NCBI RefSeq assembly: GCF_022758295.1
Contig: NZ_JALDWJ010000010.1
Coordinates: 124,001-188,000, forward strand
Length of the DNA stretch: 64,000 bases
Source: Lysobacter sp. CFH 32150
Lineage (GTDB): Bacteria > Pseudomonadota > Gammaproteobacteria > Xanthomonadales > Xanthomonadaceae
Direction of reading: 5' to 3'
Every line of letters starts with the position of its first letter. The stretch's first letter is position 1. The position numbers and the translations under genes were made by a program. A model generated the notes under the pieces. That model worked only from the letters and a program-made list of their open reading frames with translations, searched no databases and was not told the DNA's origin. Positions 36,872 through 45,711 of the stretch are shown piece by piece.

Positions 36872-37056
36872 CACAACCCGGAGGGCGGCGCACAGGACGT
36901 GCGCCGTTTTTCGACCGAGGCATGGATGCCGAGTCGAAAAATCTCCGTGACCTCCACGCCGCGTGCTGTGCTCTTGCCGAGGAGGCCATTTCTTTTGGTT
37001 ACTTTTCTTTGGGCCAGCAAAGAAAAGTGACCCGCTGCGAAGCAGTGGAATGCTCT
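36872..37056. repeat. Structured dispersed repeat, copy R3
   Basis: This is a 185-bp copy with the same three hairpins and the same CGCTGCGAAGCAGTGG tail as R2. It lies in a 505-bp gene-free stretch (36775-37279) upstream of xthA. The first hairpin plus T-run would act as a terminator on the plus strand. Nothing else coding is seen in this stretch. Confidence 0.85.
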
Positions 37057-37087
37057 TGCCCTTAAAAGCAAAACGGCAAAGTCAAAA

Positions 37088-37211
37088 TGGATCCCGGCTT
37101 TCGCCGGGATGACGAGCAAGGGCAGAAGCAGAGCAAAGTCACTGGATCCCCGCCTTCGCGGGGATGACGAGCAAGGGCAGGAGCAAGGTCACCGCTTCGT
37201 GGGGATGACGG
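37088..37211. repeat. Cluster of GGATCCCsGCyTTCGCsGGGATGACG palindromes
   Basis: Two complete copies (near 37088-37114 and 37144-37170) and one degraded copy (near 37190-37211, keeping CGCTTCGTGGGGATGACGGG) are separated by GAGCAAGGGCAG-type spacers. One copy has paired changes in the stem (CCGGC/GCCGG in place of CCCGC/GCGGG), so the stem is conserved rather than the bases. Confidence 0.75.
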
Positions 37212-37279
37212 GCAAGAGCTCGCGCCCGATGCGTGCGGCTTCGCTGGAATGATCGAATGCACCCGCTACACTCCCGCCC

Positions 37280-38071
37280 ATGAAAATCGCCAGCTGGAAC
37301 GTCAACTCGCTCAATGTGCGCCTGCCGCACCTGCAGCAATGGCTGCAGGACTTCGCCCCGGACGTGGTTGCATTGCAGGAAACCAAACTCGAGGACCCCC
37401 GCTTCCCCGACGCCGCACTGGCCGAACTCGGCTATCGCAGCGTTTTTTGCGGGCAGAAGACCTACAACGGCGTCGCCCTGCTCAGCCGTTTGCCTTTCAC
37501 CAGCGAATGCATCACCGCGATCCCGAATTTCGATGATCCGCAGAAGCGCGTGCTCGCGGCGACCGTTGGCGACGTACGCATCGTCGACCTGTACGTTGTC
37601 AACGGCGAATCGGTCGGCAGCGAGAAATTCGAATACAAGCTGCGCTGGCTTGCCGCGGTGCGCGAGTGGCTGGCGGAAGAACTACGCCAGCATCCGAACC
37701 TGGTTGTACTCGGCGATTTCAACATCGCGCCGGAAGACCGCGACGTGCACGACCCGAAACGCTGGCGCGAAAAGATCCTGTGTTCGACGCCCGAGCGTGT
37801 GGCGCTGAATGATCTGCTCGGCCTTGGCCTGCACGACAGCTTCCGCCTGCACCACGAAGACGGCGGCCATTACAGCTGGTGGGATTACCGGCTGGCCGCC
37901 TACCAGCGCGGCTGGGGCTTGCGTATCGACCTGGTGTTGGTCAGCGAAGCGCTGCGCGCGCGTTGCGTTGCGGCAGGGATCGATGAGGTGCCGCGGACGT
38001 GGGAGCGACCGAGCGATCACACGCCGGTATGGGTGGAGTTGGATCTGCCCGGGTCACCGCACGCTGGATAA
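37280..38071 (+). CDS. xthA: Exodeoxyribonuclease III (AP endonuclease)
   Basis: This is a 263-residue Mg-dependent AP endonuclease/3'-5' exonuclease of base excision repair. The family residues are visible in MKIASWNVNSLNVRL, LQETKLED, LGDFNIAPEDRDVHD and the C-terminal ERPSDHTPVWVEL (general base His). DLVLVSEAL precedes that. Length is typical. Nothing is unusual apart from the repeat-rich upstream region. Confidence 0.96.
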   Translation: MKIASWNVNSLNVRLPHLQQWLQDFAPDVVALQETKLEDPRFPDAALAELGYRSVFCGQKTYNGVALLSRLPFTSECITAIPNFDDPQKRVLAATVGDVRIVDLYVVNGESVGSEKFEYKLRWLAAVREWLAEELRQHPNLVVLGDFNIAPEDRDVHDPKRWREKILCSTPERVALNDLLGLGLHDSFRLHHEDGGHYSWWDYRLAAYQRGWGLRIDLVLVSEALRARCVAAGIDEVPRTWERPSDHTPVWVELDLPGSPHAG

Positions 38072-38096
38072 AAAAGTGCCGGGCACGGCCCGGCAC
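38070..38096 (-). terminator. Intrinsic terminator of the GlsB-like gene
   Basis: Read on the minus strand, eight-base arms (GTGCCGGG and CCCGGCAC) with a five-base loop are followed by six T. It lies 92 bases after the minus-strand gene ending at 38188 and touches the xthA stop. Confidence 0.8.
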
Positions 38097-38187
38097 CAGC
38101 GTGTGTGGAATCGGAAATCGCCGTCGGCGATTCCCGATTCCCCGTTCTTGATGATTTCGTCTCAGTGCCACGTCTCAGTGCCGCGCC

Positions 38188-38454
38188 TCAGCGCACGCGA
38201 CCGCGGCGGAACAGATTGACGATCGCGAGCAGGATGATCGCGCCGATCAGCGAGACCACCAGGCTCATGATGCTGAAGCCTTCGTTGATCGAGCCTGCGC
38301 CGACCAGCGGCCCGATCAGCCAGCCGCCGATGAAAGCGCCGACGATTCCGACCACCACGTTCAGCAGGATGCCCTGCTGCGCATCGGTCTTCATGATCAT
38401 GCTGGCCAGCCAGCCGATGACACCGCCTACGATCAACCAGATGATGATGTTCAT
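38188..38454 (-). CDS. GlsB/YeaQ/YmgE-family stress-response membrane protein
   Basis: This is an 88-residue protein with three membrane helices. The transglycosylase-associated signature reads WLIVGGVIGWLASMIMKTDAQ, split by a short turn, and the middle holds NVVVGIVGAFIGGWL. The family is induced by envelope or acid stress in several bacteria, but its mechanism is unknown. GGAG lies close before the ATG at 38454. Confidence 0.92.
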   Translation of the reverse strand: MNIIIWLIVGGVIGWLASMIMKTDAQQGILLNVVVGIVGAFIGGWLIGPLVGAGSINEGFSIMSLVVSLIGAIILLAIVNLFRRGRVR

Positions 38455-38577
38455 GCACCAGCTCCTTTGCGGATTACCACGTCGCTCCCGGCATTGGGGG
38501 CTCGCGCAAAGTCTCGCCAGCAGAGTGTGATGGCTGTGTCAGAGCCCAATTCAGCCCCATGACGGGGCAGAAAATCC

Positions 38578-39939
38578 TTACGAATCCGTGCCTTGCAGCA
38601 AGGTCGCCAGCGCCTGTCGGGGCAGCTTGCCGGTGTCGTTGCGCGGCAGCGCAGCCACTCGTTTGAGCGGGCGCGGCAGGAACACCGGGTCGATCTCGCG
38701 CCGCAATGCAGCGAGGATTGCGGCTTCGTCCAGCCCTGGCGCGACCGCGAGTGCAGCGATGCGGCGCACACCGTCGCAGCCGGCCTGATCGAGCTGGAAC
38801 ACCACCCCGTCCTCGACCCCGGGAATCGCCAGCAGCTTGCGGGTCAGGTCGCCGAGGGAGGCGCGTTTGCCGGCGATCTCGAGCAGGTCGGCGTTGCGTC
38901 CGCAAAGAAGGAAGCGGCCGTCACCCCCGATGATCTCGACGAGGTCGGCCAAGGTGACCGACGCCACCAGATGCGGCGCATGGACCGCGGTGCCATCCGG
39001 TTGCGGCGCCAAGCGCACACCAGGCAGCGGCGTCCATGCGGTTTCGTGCGCGGTGCGGCGACGGGCGATCACGCAGGTTTCGGTGGAGCCGAACAGCTCG
39101 CGCACTTCGCAACCGAAGCGTGTTTCCGCAGCTGCGGCGAGTTCGGGCGCCAGCGGCGCCGTCGCCGAGACGATGCCGGCGAGCGGCGGCAACACCACGC
39201 CGGCTTCGACCAGGGCGCGCAGGTGCACGGGCGTGGTCACCAGCACGCGCGGTGCCTGCGCGTCGTGCAAGGCGCGGGCGATGTCTTCGGGGAAGAAGGG
39301 CCGCGCCGCATGCACGGCAGCCACGCCAAGCAACGGCAACAACACCGAGAGTTCCAGGCCATACATGTGTTGCGGCGGCACGGTGGCCACCAGGTGCGGC
39401 GCCTCGTCGCCCCACAAGTCGCCGAGCGCGACCAGGTTCTGCGCCGTGCTCGTGCGGAAACTGCCCCAGGTTTTAGGATTCGGTTGCGGGCGGCCGGTAC
39501 TGCCGGAGGTGAAGCCGATCGCGACCAGCGCATCGTCGGCCAGCATCGGCACCGACCCGGTCGCATTGGGCAACACGTCCGGCAGGCGCCAGTAATGCGG
39601 CGGCGGGGATTCCAGATCGCAGTCGCCCAAGCAATAACTGTCGGCATGCCGGGACAACACGTCCGCAACCACCGCCGGCGCGCGCGAGGGCGGCAACAGA
39701 TTGACCTGCCCGCGCAGCGCCACCGCGCAGAATGCGACGAGGAAGCGGTAACGGTCCTCGCACAGATTGATCGCATGGCGCCCGGCCGGCAGCGCCGCGG
39801 CGACACCACGGACCTGGCCGAGGAAAGTGGCAAGCGCGATCTGACCGTCTTTGTCGAACGCGACCGCACGGGCGTCATCGCCCTGTGCGATCGGCGTCGG
39901 CGACACGACATTGGCGCTGGTTTCGATGACTGCCGACAT
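38578..39939 (-). CDS. AMP-ligase activating the aryl starter (XanA2/ApeH-like)
   Basis: This is a 453-residue adenylate-forming enzyme. The phosphate-binding loop reads GFTSGSTGRPQPNPKTW. The A5 motif appears as ELFGSTETCVIA and the A7-like motif as GRFLLCGRNADLLEIAGKR. The C-terminal NDTGKLPR carries the adenylation lysine. In Xanthomonas the XanA2 ligase loads 3-hydroxybenzoate onto the pigment ACP. In enterobacterial aryl polyene clusters ApeH does the same with 4-hydroxybenzoate. It is encoded 18 kb from the rest of the pigment cluster, back to back with a PPTase gene. The start at 39939 (MSAVIETSANVV) is the best ATG, though no strong ribosome site is seen. Confidence 0.82.
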   Translation of the reverse strand: MSAVIETSANVVSPTPIAQGDDARAVAFDKDGQIALATFLGQVRGVAAALPAGRHAINLCEDRYRFLVAFCAVALRGQVNLLPPSRAPAVVADVLSRHADSYCLGDCDLESPPPHYWRLPDVLPNATGSVPMLADDALVAIGFTSGSTGRPQPNPKTWGSFRTSTAQNLVALGDLWGDEAPHLVATVPPQHMYGLELSVLLPLLGVAAVHAARPFFPEDIARALHDAQAPRVLVTTPVHLRALVEAGVVLPPLAGIVSATAPLAPELAAAAETRFGCEVRELFGSTETCVIARRRTAHETAWTPLPGVRLAPQPDGTAVHAPHLVASVTLADLVEIIGGDGRFLLCGRNADLLEIAGKRASLGDLTRKLLAIPGVEDGVVFQLDQAGCDGVRRIAALAVAPGLDEAAILAALRREIDPVFLPRPLKRVAALPRNDTGKLPRQALATLLQGTDS

Positions 39940-40017
39940 GGTGTGTTCCCGCGGCCGCAGCCGCTCCCCTGCGATTACTTTACGCTGCGACCGTCCCGTG
40001 CCGCGAACGCGCCTTTC

Positions 40018-40599
40018 ATGTCCCTGACTGCCGACCACGCCTCGCTCGGCCCGATCCGCTGGACCTGGCGCCCGCATGCGCACGGCATTCCCGCCGAGAC
40101 CGAGGTGCGACGGTGGCTCGCAGGATTGCTGGACATCGCGCCGGAGTCCTTGCCGCTGCACCGCGACTTGCACGGCCGGCCGCGGCTGGAGACACCCGAC
40201 ATCGACCTGAGCTGGAGCCACAGCGGCGACGGTTTGCTGATCGCGCTCGGTACCGGCGTCGAAGTCGGCATCGACCTCGAGCGCCTGCGCCCGCGGCCGC
40301 GCGCGCTCGACCTGGCACAGCGCTACTTCACTGCCGCGGAAAATGTCTGGCTGGCGACCCAGGCCGATGCTGCGCGCGAACTCGCCTTCGTCCGCCTCTG
40401 GTGCGCGAAGGAATCAGTGTTGAAGGCGCACGGGCGCGGCATCGCGTTCGGCCTGGACAAGCTCGAATTCGTTGAGCGCGACGGCGTGCTGCGCCTTCGC
40501 GCCTGCGATCCGGCGCTCGGTACGCCGGCGCAATGGCAGTTGCACGAATTCGCGCCGCAACCCGGCTATCGCGCCGCGCTGGCGTGGCGCACCGTGTAG
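40018..40599 (+). CDS. Sfp-type 4'-phosphopantetheinyl transferase
   Basis: This is a 193-residue enzyme of the Sfp/AcpT group that transfers phosphopantetheine from CoA to the serine of carrier proteins. The motifs are [15 protein letters not shown] (Mg-binding Asp) and [18 protein letters not shown] (KE-xx-K). It is divergent from the AMP-ligase, with 78 bases between the starts. This suggests a dedicated function: activating the pigment ACP (Ser44 of the protein at 17655). The stop TAG lies inside a small GTAGGAG-CCG-CTCCTAC palindrome. Confidence 0.9.
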   Translation: MSLTADHASLGPIRWTWRPHAHGIPAETEVRRWLAGLLDIAPESLPLHRDLHGRPRLETPDIDLSWSHSGDGLLIALGTGVEVGIDLERLRPRPRALDLAQRYFTAAENVWLATQADAARELAFVRLWCAKESVLKAHGRGIAFGLDKLEFVERDGVLRLRACDPALGTPAQWQLHEFAPQPGYRAALAWRTV

Positions 40600-40612
40600 G
40601 AGCCGCTCCTAC
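40596..40612. repeat. Minimal REP-like palindrome supplying a stop codon
   Basis: Seven-base arms (GTAGGAG and CTCCTAC) with a three-base loop overlap the PPTase stop codon (40597-40599) and end 10 bases before the rsmG start. It looks like a reduced form of the GTAGGAGC family seen at 1935-2011. Confidence 0.6.
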
Positions 40613-40622
40613 AATGGTGCGC

Positions 40623-41303
40623 ATGGCTGACACCTTTTCCCCCGACCTCCACGCCGAACTCGACGCTGGCCTCACCGCGCTCGACCTCGACGCGCCCTCG
40701 CTGGCGCCACCGTTGCTCGCCTACCTGGCCCTGCTGGCGCGCTGGAACCAGACCTACAACCTGACCGCGATCCGCGATCCGCGCGAGATGGTGGCCAAAC
40801 ACCTGCTCGATTCGCTGGCGATGCATCCGCTCCTGGACAAGATCACCGTTGAGAACGGCTCCCTGGCTGACCTCGGCACTGGCGCGGGCCTGCCGGGCAT
40901 TCCGCTCGCCATCGCCAAACCCGGGCTGCAGGTGACGCTGGTCGAGTCGAACGGCAAGAAGGCACGCTTCATGCGCGAGGCGGTGCGCCAGCTCGGCCTG
41001 GGCAACGCCCGTGTGGTGGAATCGCGGATCGAGGCCTTCGCCGCACCCGGCCAGTTCGACGCGATCACCGCACGGGCCCTGGCCACGCTGCCGCTGATCC
41101 TCGAACTCGGCGGCAGCCTGCTCAAGCCCGACGGCAAGCTGCTGGCGATGAAAGGCACCTATCCCGCCGAAGAGATCGCCGGACTTCCTGCCGGTTGGCG
41201 GCTGGAAAGCGTGCATCCGCTGGCCGTGCCGGGGCTGAACGCGGAACGGCACCTGGTCGTGGTGGGACGCGACGCCGGCAACGGCGAGCCGCTGCGGGCA
41301 TAA
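40623..41303 (+). CDS. rsmG: 16S rRNA (guanine-527-N7)-methyltransferase RsmG
   Basis: This is a 226-residue SAM-dependent methyltransferase. The family segments are [36 protein letters not shown] (SAM-binding) and [11 protein letters not shown]. It modifies G527 of 16S rRNA (the GidB family). It is followed by parA after 60 bases, as in the common gidB-parA-parB arrangement near the chromosome origin. ATG 40614 is an alternative start three codons upstream. Confidence 0.95.
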   Translation: MADTFSPDLHAELDAGLTALDLDAPSLAPPLLAYLALLARWNQTYNLTAIRDPREMVAKHLLDSLAMHPLLDKITVENGSLADLGTGAGLPGIPLAIAKPGLQVTLVESNGKKARFMREAVRQLGLGNARVVESRIEAFAAPGQFDAITARALATLPLILELGGSLLKPDGKLLAMKGTYPAEEIAGLPAGWRLESVHPLAVPGLNAERHLVVVGRDAGNGEPLRA

Positions 41304-41363
41304 TCCCCCTTCGGCCTGCCGTACCTCCTTGGCGCCGACACTCCTGCAGGGGACACACGCGCC

Positions 41364-42182
41364 GTGACGGCCCGCATCATCGCTATCGCCAATCAGAAAG
41401 GCGGGGTCGGCAAGACCACCACCGCGGTCAACCTGGCCGCGGCGTTGGCGCGCACGCCCAAGCGCGTGCTGCTGGTCGACCTCGATCCACAGGGCAACGC
41501 CACCATGGGCAGCGGCATCGACAAGCGCGAACTGCGCGCTTCGTCCACCGACGTGCTGCTCGAGGAGATGCACGCGCACAGCGCGATCGTGAAGACGCCG
41601 GAAGACTTCGACCTGCTCCCCGGCAATATCGACCTGACCGCCGCCGAAATCGAACTGATGGACGAGGAAGGCCGCGAACAACGTCTCAAGCGCGCACTCG
41701 AACCACTGCGCGGCGACTACGACTTCATCATCGTCGACTGCCCGCCCGCGCTGTCGCTGCTCACCCTCAACGCGCTGACCGCGGCCGACTCGATCCTGGT
41801 GCCGATGCAGTGCGAGTACTACGCGCTGGAAGGTCTGAGCGCGCTGCTGCAAACCATTGACGCGCTGAAGCAGCGCCTGAACCCGGCACTGGAAATCGAA
41901 GGCGTGCTGCGCACCATGTTCGACGTGCGCAACAACCTCGCCAACGCGGTGTCGGCCGAACTCACCACCCATTTCGGCGACAAGGTGTTCCGCACCATCG
42001 TGCCGCGCAACGTGCGCCTGGCCGAAGCGCCGAGCCATGGCCAGAGCATCATCGGTTACGACAAGGCCAGCCGCGGCAGCGTCGCCTACCTCGGCCTCGC
42101 CGGTGAAGTGCTGCGGCGCCAGCGCGAACGCGAGCAGGCCGCGCGCGTGCCGAAACAAGAACAGAAGGAGACGGCGGCATGA
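41364..42182 (+). CDS. parA: Chromosome-partitioning ATPase ParA (Soj)
   Basis: This is a 272-residue Walker-type ATPase. The deviant Walker A motif is KGGVGKTT (residues 12-19), followed by VDLDPQGNATMG and IIVDCPPALSLLT. The start is GTG at 41364, with AGGGGAC upstream. ParA moves ParB-parS complexes during chromosome segregation. The C-terminus is charged (REREQAARVPKQEQKE). It overlaps parB by four bases. Confidence 0.96.
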   Translation: MTARIIAIANQKGGVGKTTTAVNLAAALARTPKRVLLVDLDPQGNATMGSGIDKRELRASSTDVLLEEMHAHSAIVKTPEDFDLLPGNIDLTAAEIELMDEEGREQRLKRALEPLRGDYDFIIVDCPPALSLLTLNALTAADSILVPMQCEYYALEGLSALLQTIDALKQRLNPALEIEGVLRTMFDVRNNLANAVSAELTTHFGDKVFRTIVPRNVRLAEAPSHGQSIIGYDKASRGSVAYLGLAGEVLRRQREREQAARVPKQEQKETAA

Positions 42183-43081
42183 CCGTTGCGAAGAAGCGTG
42201 GCCTCGGCCGCGGCCTGGAAGCCCTGCTCGGCCCGAAAGCGGCCGCCGAAACCGTGCCGCTGGAAGCGCAACCGGGGGAAACGCTGCGGCGCCTGCCGAT
42301 CGCGCAGCTGCAACCGGGCAAGTACCAGCCGCGCACCGGCATGGACCAGGGCAAGCTGAGCGAACTGGCCGAATCGATCAAGGCGCAAGGCGTGATCCAG
42401 CCGATCGTCGCGCGCGAGATTGGTCGCAACCAGTACGAAATCATCGCCGGCGAACGCCGCTGGCGCGCCTCGCAACTGGCCGGCCTGAGCGAGATCCCGG
42501 CAGTCGTGCGCGTGGTCGACGACCATGCCGTGATCGCGATGGCGCTGATCGAGAACATCCAGCGCGAAGACCTCAACCCGCTCGAAGAAGCCACCGCGCT
42601 GCAGCGCCTGATCGACGAATTCGACCTCACCCACGCGCAGGCTGCCGACGCGGTCGGCCGTTCGCGCGCCGCGGTCTCCAACCTGCTGCGCCTGCTGGAA
42701 TTACCGACCGAGATCCGCGTGCTGGTCGAAACCCGCGCACTGGAAATGGGCCACGCCCGCGCGCTGCTGACACTGACACCGCAAGCGGCGATCGCGCTGG
42801 CGCGCCAAGCCGCCGAACACGAATGGTCGGTGCGCGAAGTCGAACACCGCGTGCAACAGCTGACCGCCGGCCACGTGCCGGGCAACAACAAGAAGAACAA
42901 GCCGGCCAAGGCCAAGCCGCAGGCGGATATCGCCTCGCTGGAACGCGAGCTGTCGGAAACGCTGAGCACCCGCGTCAATGTGCTGCACGGCCGCGGCGGC
43001 AAGGGGCGGCTGGTGATCCATTACTCCGACCTCGAATCGCTCGAAGGCGTGCTGGAGCGGTTGCGCGGCAAAGTGGATTAA
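42179..43081 (+). CDS. parB: Chromosome-partitioning protein ParB
   Basis: This 300-residue CTPase/DNA-binding protein has the N-terminal GLGRGLEALLG, the CTP-binding GERRWRAS (residues 91-98), ALIENIQREDLNPLEEA, and the HTH LTHAQAADAVGRSRAAVSNL. It ends with a C-terminal dimerisation domain (HYSDLESLEGVLERL). It binds parS sites. No clear parS copy was noticed in this window. It completes the rsmG-parA-parB unit. Confidence 0.96.
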   Translation: MTVAKKRGLGRGLEALLGPKAAAETVPLEAQPGETLRRLPIAQLQPGKYQPRTGMDQGKLSELAESIKAQGVIQPIVAREIGRNQYEIIAGERRWRASQLAGLSEIPAVVRVVDDHAVIAMALIENIQREDLNPLEEATALQRLIDEFDLTHAQAADAVGRSRAAVSNLLRLLELPTEIRVLVETRALEMGHARALLTLTPQAAIALARQAAEHEWSVREVEHRVQQLTAGHVPGNNKKNKPAKAKPQADIASLERELSETLSTRVNVLHGRGGKGRLVIHYSDLESLEGVLERLRGKVD

Positions 43082-43132
43082 GTCCTCGAAACCGCGGGAC
43101 AATAGAGCGATGCCCGCACGCATCGACCTCGC

Positions 43133-44098
43133 ATGACCGTCCTCGTCACCGGCGCCGCCGGCTTCATCGGCGCCTATGTTTGCCGCGCGCTTGCTGCACA
43201 TGGCGAGGCCGTGGTCGGCCTCGACAACTACAACACTTACTACGACCCGCAGCTTAAGCACGATCGCGTCGCCGCACTGTGCCCGGACGCGCGCATCGTC
43301 GAGCTGGACCTGACCGACCGCGACGGCCTCGCCGCGCTGTTCGACGACGTCAAGCCAGCGCAAGTGGTCCACCTCGCCGCGCAGGCCGGCGTGCGCTATT
43401 CGCTGGAAAACCCGCAGGCCTACGTCGACAGCAACCTCATCGGGTTCGTCAATCTCCTGGAGCTGTGCCGGCACCGCGGCGTGCAGCACCTGGTGTACGC
43501 GAGTTCCTCATCGGTGTACGGCGATTCGGCGACCCCGCCGTTCTCCGAAGACCAGCGCATCGACCAGCCGCGCTCGCTGTACGCCGCGACCAAGGCTGCG
43601 AACGAACTGATGGCGCACACCTACGCGCACCTGTACGGGTTGCGCGCGACCGGGCTGCGATTCTTCACCGTGTACGGCCCCTGGGGCCGGCCGGACATGG
43701 CACCGCTGCTGTTTTCGCGCGCGGTGCTGGCGGGACGGCCAATCACCGTGTTCAACCACGGCGCGATGCGCCGCGACTTCACCTGCATCGACGACATCGT
43801 CGCCGGCGTGCTCGGCGCGCTGGCGCATCCTTCAAGCGACGATCCACCGCATCGTGTATTCAATCTCGGCAACCACACGCCCGTGGAACTCGAGCACTTC
43901 ATCGCGGTCATTGAGCAGGCCGCCGGCAAGCCGGCGCAGAAGGTGTACCAGCCGATGCAGCCGGGCGACATGGTTGAGACGATGGCCGATACCTCGCGTG
44001 CGGAAGCGGCGTTCGGATTCGAGCCGACCACGGCGATCGAAACCGGCATGCCGCAAGTGGTCGAATGGTGCCGCCAGTATTTCGGAGCAAATGCGTGA
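43133..44098 (+). CDS. NAD-dependent sugar-nucleotide epimerase, UDP-glucuronate 4-epimerase-like
   Basis: This is a 321-residue extended SDR. The N-terminus VLVTGAAGFIGAYVCRAL is followed by LDNYNTYYDPQLKHDR, which is typical of UDP-glucuronate 4-epimerases. VVHLAAQAGVRYSLENPQAY, ASSSSVYG and the catalytic YAATKAANE complete the set. It would make UDP-galacturonate or a related sugar for surface polysaccharide. The next gene overlaps with GTGA, forming a three-gene unit with a GT2 enzyme and a LAB_N protein. Confidence 0.87.
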   Translation: MTVLVTGAAGFIGAYVCRALAAHGEAVVGLDNYNTYYDPQLKHDRVAALCPDARIVELDLTDRDGLAALFDDVKPAQVVHLAAQAGVRYSLENPQAYVDSNLIGFVNLLELCRHRGVQHLVYASSSSVYGDSATPPFSEDQRIDQPRSLYAATKAANELMAHTYAHLYGLRATGLRFFTVYGPWGRPDMAPLLFSRAVLAGRPITVFNHGAMRRDFTCIDDIVAGVLGALAHPSSDDPPHRVFNLGNHTPVELEHFIAVIEQAAGKPAQKVYQPMQPGDMVETMADTSRAEAAFGFEPTTAIETGMPQVVEWCRQYFGANA

Positions 44099-44835
44099 AC
44101 GAAGCACTGCAACTTTCCGTTGTCGTTCCCGTGTTCAACGAGCAGGACAACGTCGGCCCGCTGCTGCGCGAAATCCTCGCGGCCTTGCGCGGCAGGATTG
44201 ATTTTGAAGTTGCTGCCTTTGAAGTGATTTTCGTCGACGACCATTCGCGCGACGGCACGCTGCAGGCATTGCAAGCGCTGAAGGCGGAAGCGCCAGAGCT
44301 TCGTGTTCTGCATCACGTGCAGCAATCCGGCCAGAGCACCGCGATCCGCACCGGCGTGAAAGCCGCGCGCGGCGCATGGATCGCCACGCTCGATGGCGAC
44401 GGCCAGAACGATCCGGCCGATATCCCGAAGCTGCTCGATGCGCGCGCCACCGCACAGCCAACGATCAAGTTGTTCGCCGGTTGGCGCGTCAATCGCCAGG
44501 ACTCCGGCAGCAAGCGCTGGGCGTCGAAGTGGGCCAATGCGATCCGCTCGCGCATGCTGCGCGACGACACGCCGGATACCGGCTGCGGCATCAAGCTGTT
44601 CGAGCGTGAGGCCTTCCTCGACCTGCCTTATTTCGACCACATGCATCGCTACCTGCCGGCACTGATGCAGCGCGCCGGCTGGCAGACCGTCAGCGTGCCG
44701 GTCAATCACCGTCCGCGTTCGGCCGGAGTGTCCAAGTACAACAACCTCAATCGCGCCCTGGTCGGCATCCGCGACCTGCGTGGCGTGGCGTGGCTGATCC
44801 AGCGCAGCAAGCGCACCGCGGTCGAAGAGGTCTGA
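44095..44835 (+). CDS. Family 2 glycosyltransferase, dolichyl-phosphate-mannose-synthase-like
   Basis: This is a 246-residue GT2 enzyme. The start is a GTG (44095) overlapping the epimerase stop. The motifs are SVVVPVFNEQDNVGPLL, IFVDDHSRDGTL and ATLDGDGQNDPADIPKL. GCGIKLFEREAFLDLPYFDHMHRYLPAL is typical of DPM1/ArnC-like undecaprenyl-phosphate glycosyltransferases. It lacks the C-terminal double membrane helix of ArnC. The product would be a lipid-linked sugar used by a membrane glycosyltransferase or by lipid A modification. Confidence 0.87.
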   Translation: MNEALQLSVVVPVFNEQDNVGPLLREILAALRGRIDFEVAAFEVIFVDDHSRDGTLQALQALKAEAPELRVLHHVQQSGQSTAIRTGVKAARGAWIATLDGDGQNDPADIPKLLDARATAQPTIKLFAGWRVNRQDSGSKRWASKWANAIRSRMLRDDTPDTGCGIKLFEREAFLDLPYFDHMHRYLPALMQRAGWQTVSVPVNHRPRSAGVSKYNNLNRALVGIRDLRGVAWLIQRSKRTAVEEV

Positions 44836-44838
44836 ACC

Positions 44839-45180
44839 ATGCCCGTCGATTTCATGAATACCCCGCTCGTCTGGCTGGAATGGACCGGGCTGCACATGTC
44901 GCCGTGGAAGCTGATCGGCCTGACCGGCGCGCTGATGTTCGGCGGCCGCTGGCTGGTGCAGTTCCTGGCCTCGCGCAAGCACGGCAAGCCGGTGATCCCG
45001 CGGCTGTTCTGGTACATGAGCCTGGTCGGCAGCGTGATGACGCTGAGCTACTTCATCTTTTCGCAGAAGCAGGACTCGGTCGGCGTGGTCCAGAACCTGT
45101 TCCCGGCCTTCACCGCCGCCTACAGCCTGTGGCTGGACATCAAGCACCGCGGTTGGCACCGGGACCGGGCGACGCATTAA
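44839..45180 (+). CDS. LAB_N-domain small membrane protein
   Basis: This is a 113-residue protein with three membrane helices of the lipid-A-disaccharide-synthase N-terminal-like family. The conserved GALMFGGRWLVQFLASRKHGK, IPRLFWYMSLVGSVMTLSYFIF (two halves) and QNLFPAFTAAYSLWL are visible. LAB_N proteins are often encoded next to GT2 and ArnT-like proteins and are thought to help modify lipid A. It starts three bases after the GT2 stop and is followed directly by a REP palindrome. Confidence 0.88.
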   Translation: MPVDFMNTPLVWLEWTGLHMSPWKLIGLTGALMFGGRWLVQFLASRKHGKPVIPRLFWYMSLVGSVMTLSYFIFSQKQDSVGVVQNLFPAFTAAYSLWLDIKHRGWHRDRATH

Positions 45181-45257
45181 GTAGGGCGGGTCTTGACCCG
45201 CCTTGGGCCGCCTTGTCGCACCGGCCCAGAGCAATGGCGGGTCAAGACCCGCCCTAC
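45181..45257. repeat. REP-like palindrome, 22-bp perfect arms
   Basis: The arms at 45181-45202 and 45236-45257 are perfectly complementary, with a 33-base spacer. The arm begins GTAGGGCGGGTCTTGACCCG. It starts at the first base after the LAB_N stop and ends 21 bases before the rpmB -35 box. Confidence 0.9.
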
Positions 45258-45277
45258 ACACCCCTGTGGATAAGTGC

Positions 45278-45306
45278 TTGCCGGGGCTGGCCTTCCCGGG
45301 CATAAT
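45278..45306 (+). promoter_or_regulatory. Sigma-70-type promoter for rpmB-rpmG
   Basis: TTGCCG (45278-45283) and CATAAT (45301-45306) are separated by 17 bases, the optimal spacing. Transcription would start near 45313, giving a leader of about 150 bases before the rpmB ATG. Confidence 0.65.
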
Positions 45307-45464
45307 GCGCGGCTCGCTGCGTCCGGCTCACGCCCGGACCGGGCTGGAAACGCGATTCCGCCCGCCTCCGCACAGCAAGGTTTTCTTCTCGAATCGCGTG
45401 GCGCACAACGCCGAGGCCGCCGTCCCCCTGGCTAAGGGCGACAACAATCATTTCGAGGTGCGTT

Positions 45465-45701
45465 ATGTCCCGCGTATGCCAGATTTCCGGCAAGCGCGTG
45501 CAGACCGGCAACAACGTCTCGCACGCCAACAACAAGACCCGTCGTCGTTTCCTGCCCAACCTGCATGAGCGTCGCTTCTGGGTCGCCAGCGAAAACCGCT
45601 GGGTCAAGCTGAAGGTTTCCGCGCATGCCCTGCGCACCATCGACAAGAACGGCATCGACTCCGTTCTGGCCGAACTCCGCGCCCGCGGCGAAAAGGTCTG
45701 A
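45465..45701 (+). CDS. rpmB: 50S ribosomal protein L28
   Basis: This is a 78-residue ribosomal protein with the start [33 protein letters not shown], given here in its family halves CQISGKR and [12 protein letters not shown]. CysxxSGK lies in the position of the zinc-ribbon remnant. RpmB and RpmG assemble in the large subunit near the E site. A 10-base gap carrying AGGAGG leads to rpmG. Confidence 0.97.
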   Translation: MSRVCQISGKRVQTGNNVSHANNKTRRRFLPNLHERRFWVASENRWVKLKVSAHALRTIDKNGIDSVLAELRARGEKV

Positions 45702-45711
45702 GGAGGACATC

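Noticed and set aside
38593-40017. Upstream extension of the PPTase frame opposite the AMP-ligase
   Set aside because: The extension is antisense to the ligase gene. The real PPTase start is the ATG at 40018 just before [10 protein letters not shown].
41304-43132. Search by eye for a parS site (TGTTnCACGTGAAACA-like) near parAB
   Set aside because: No convincing match was noticed. A computed search would be decisive.
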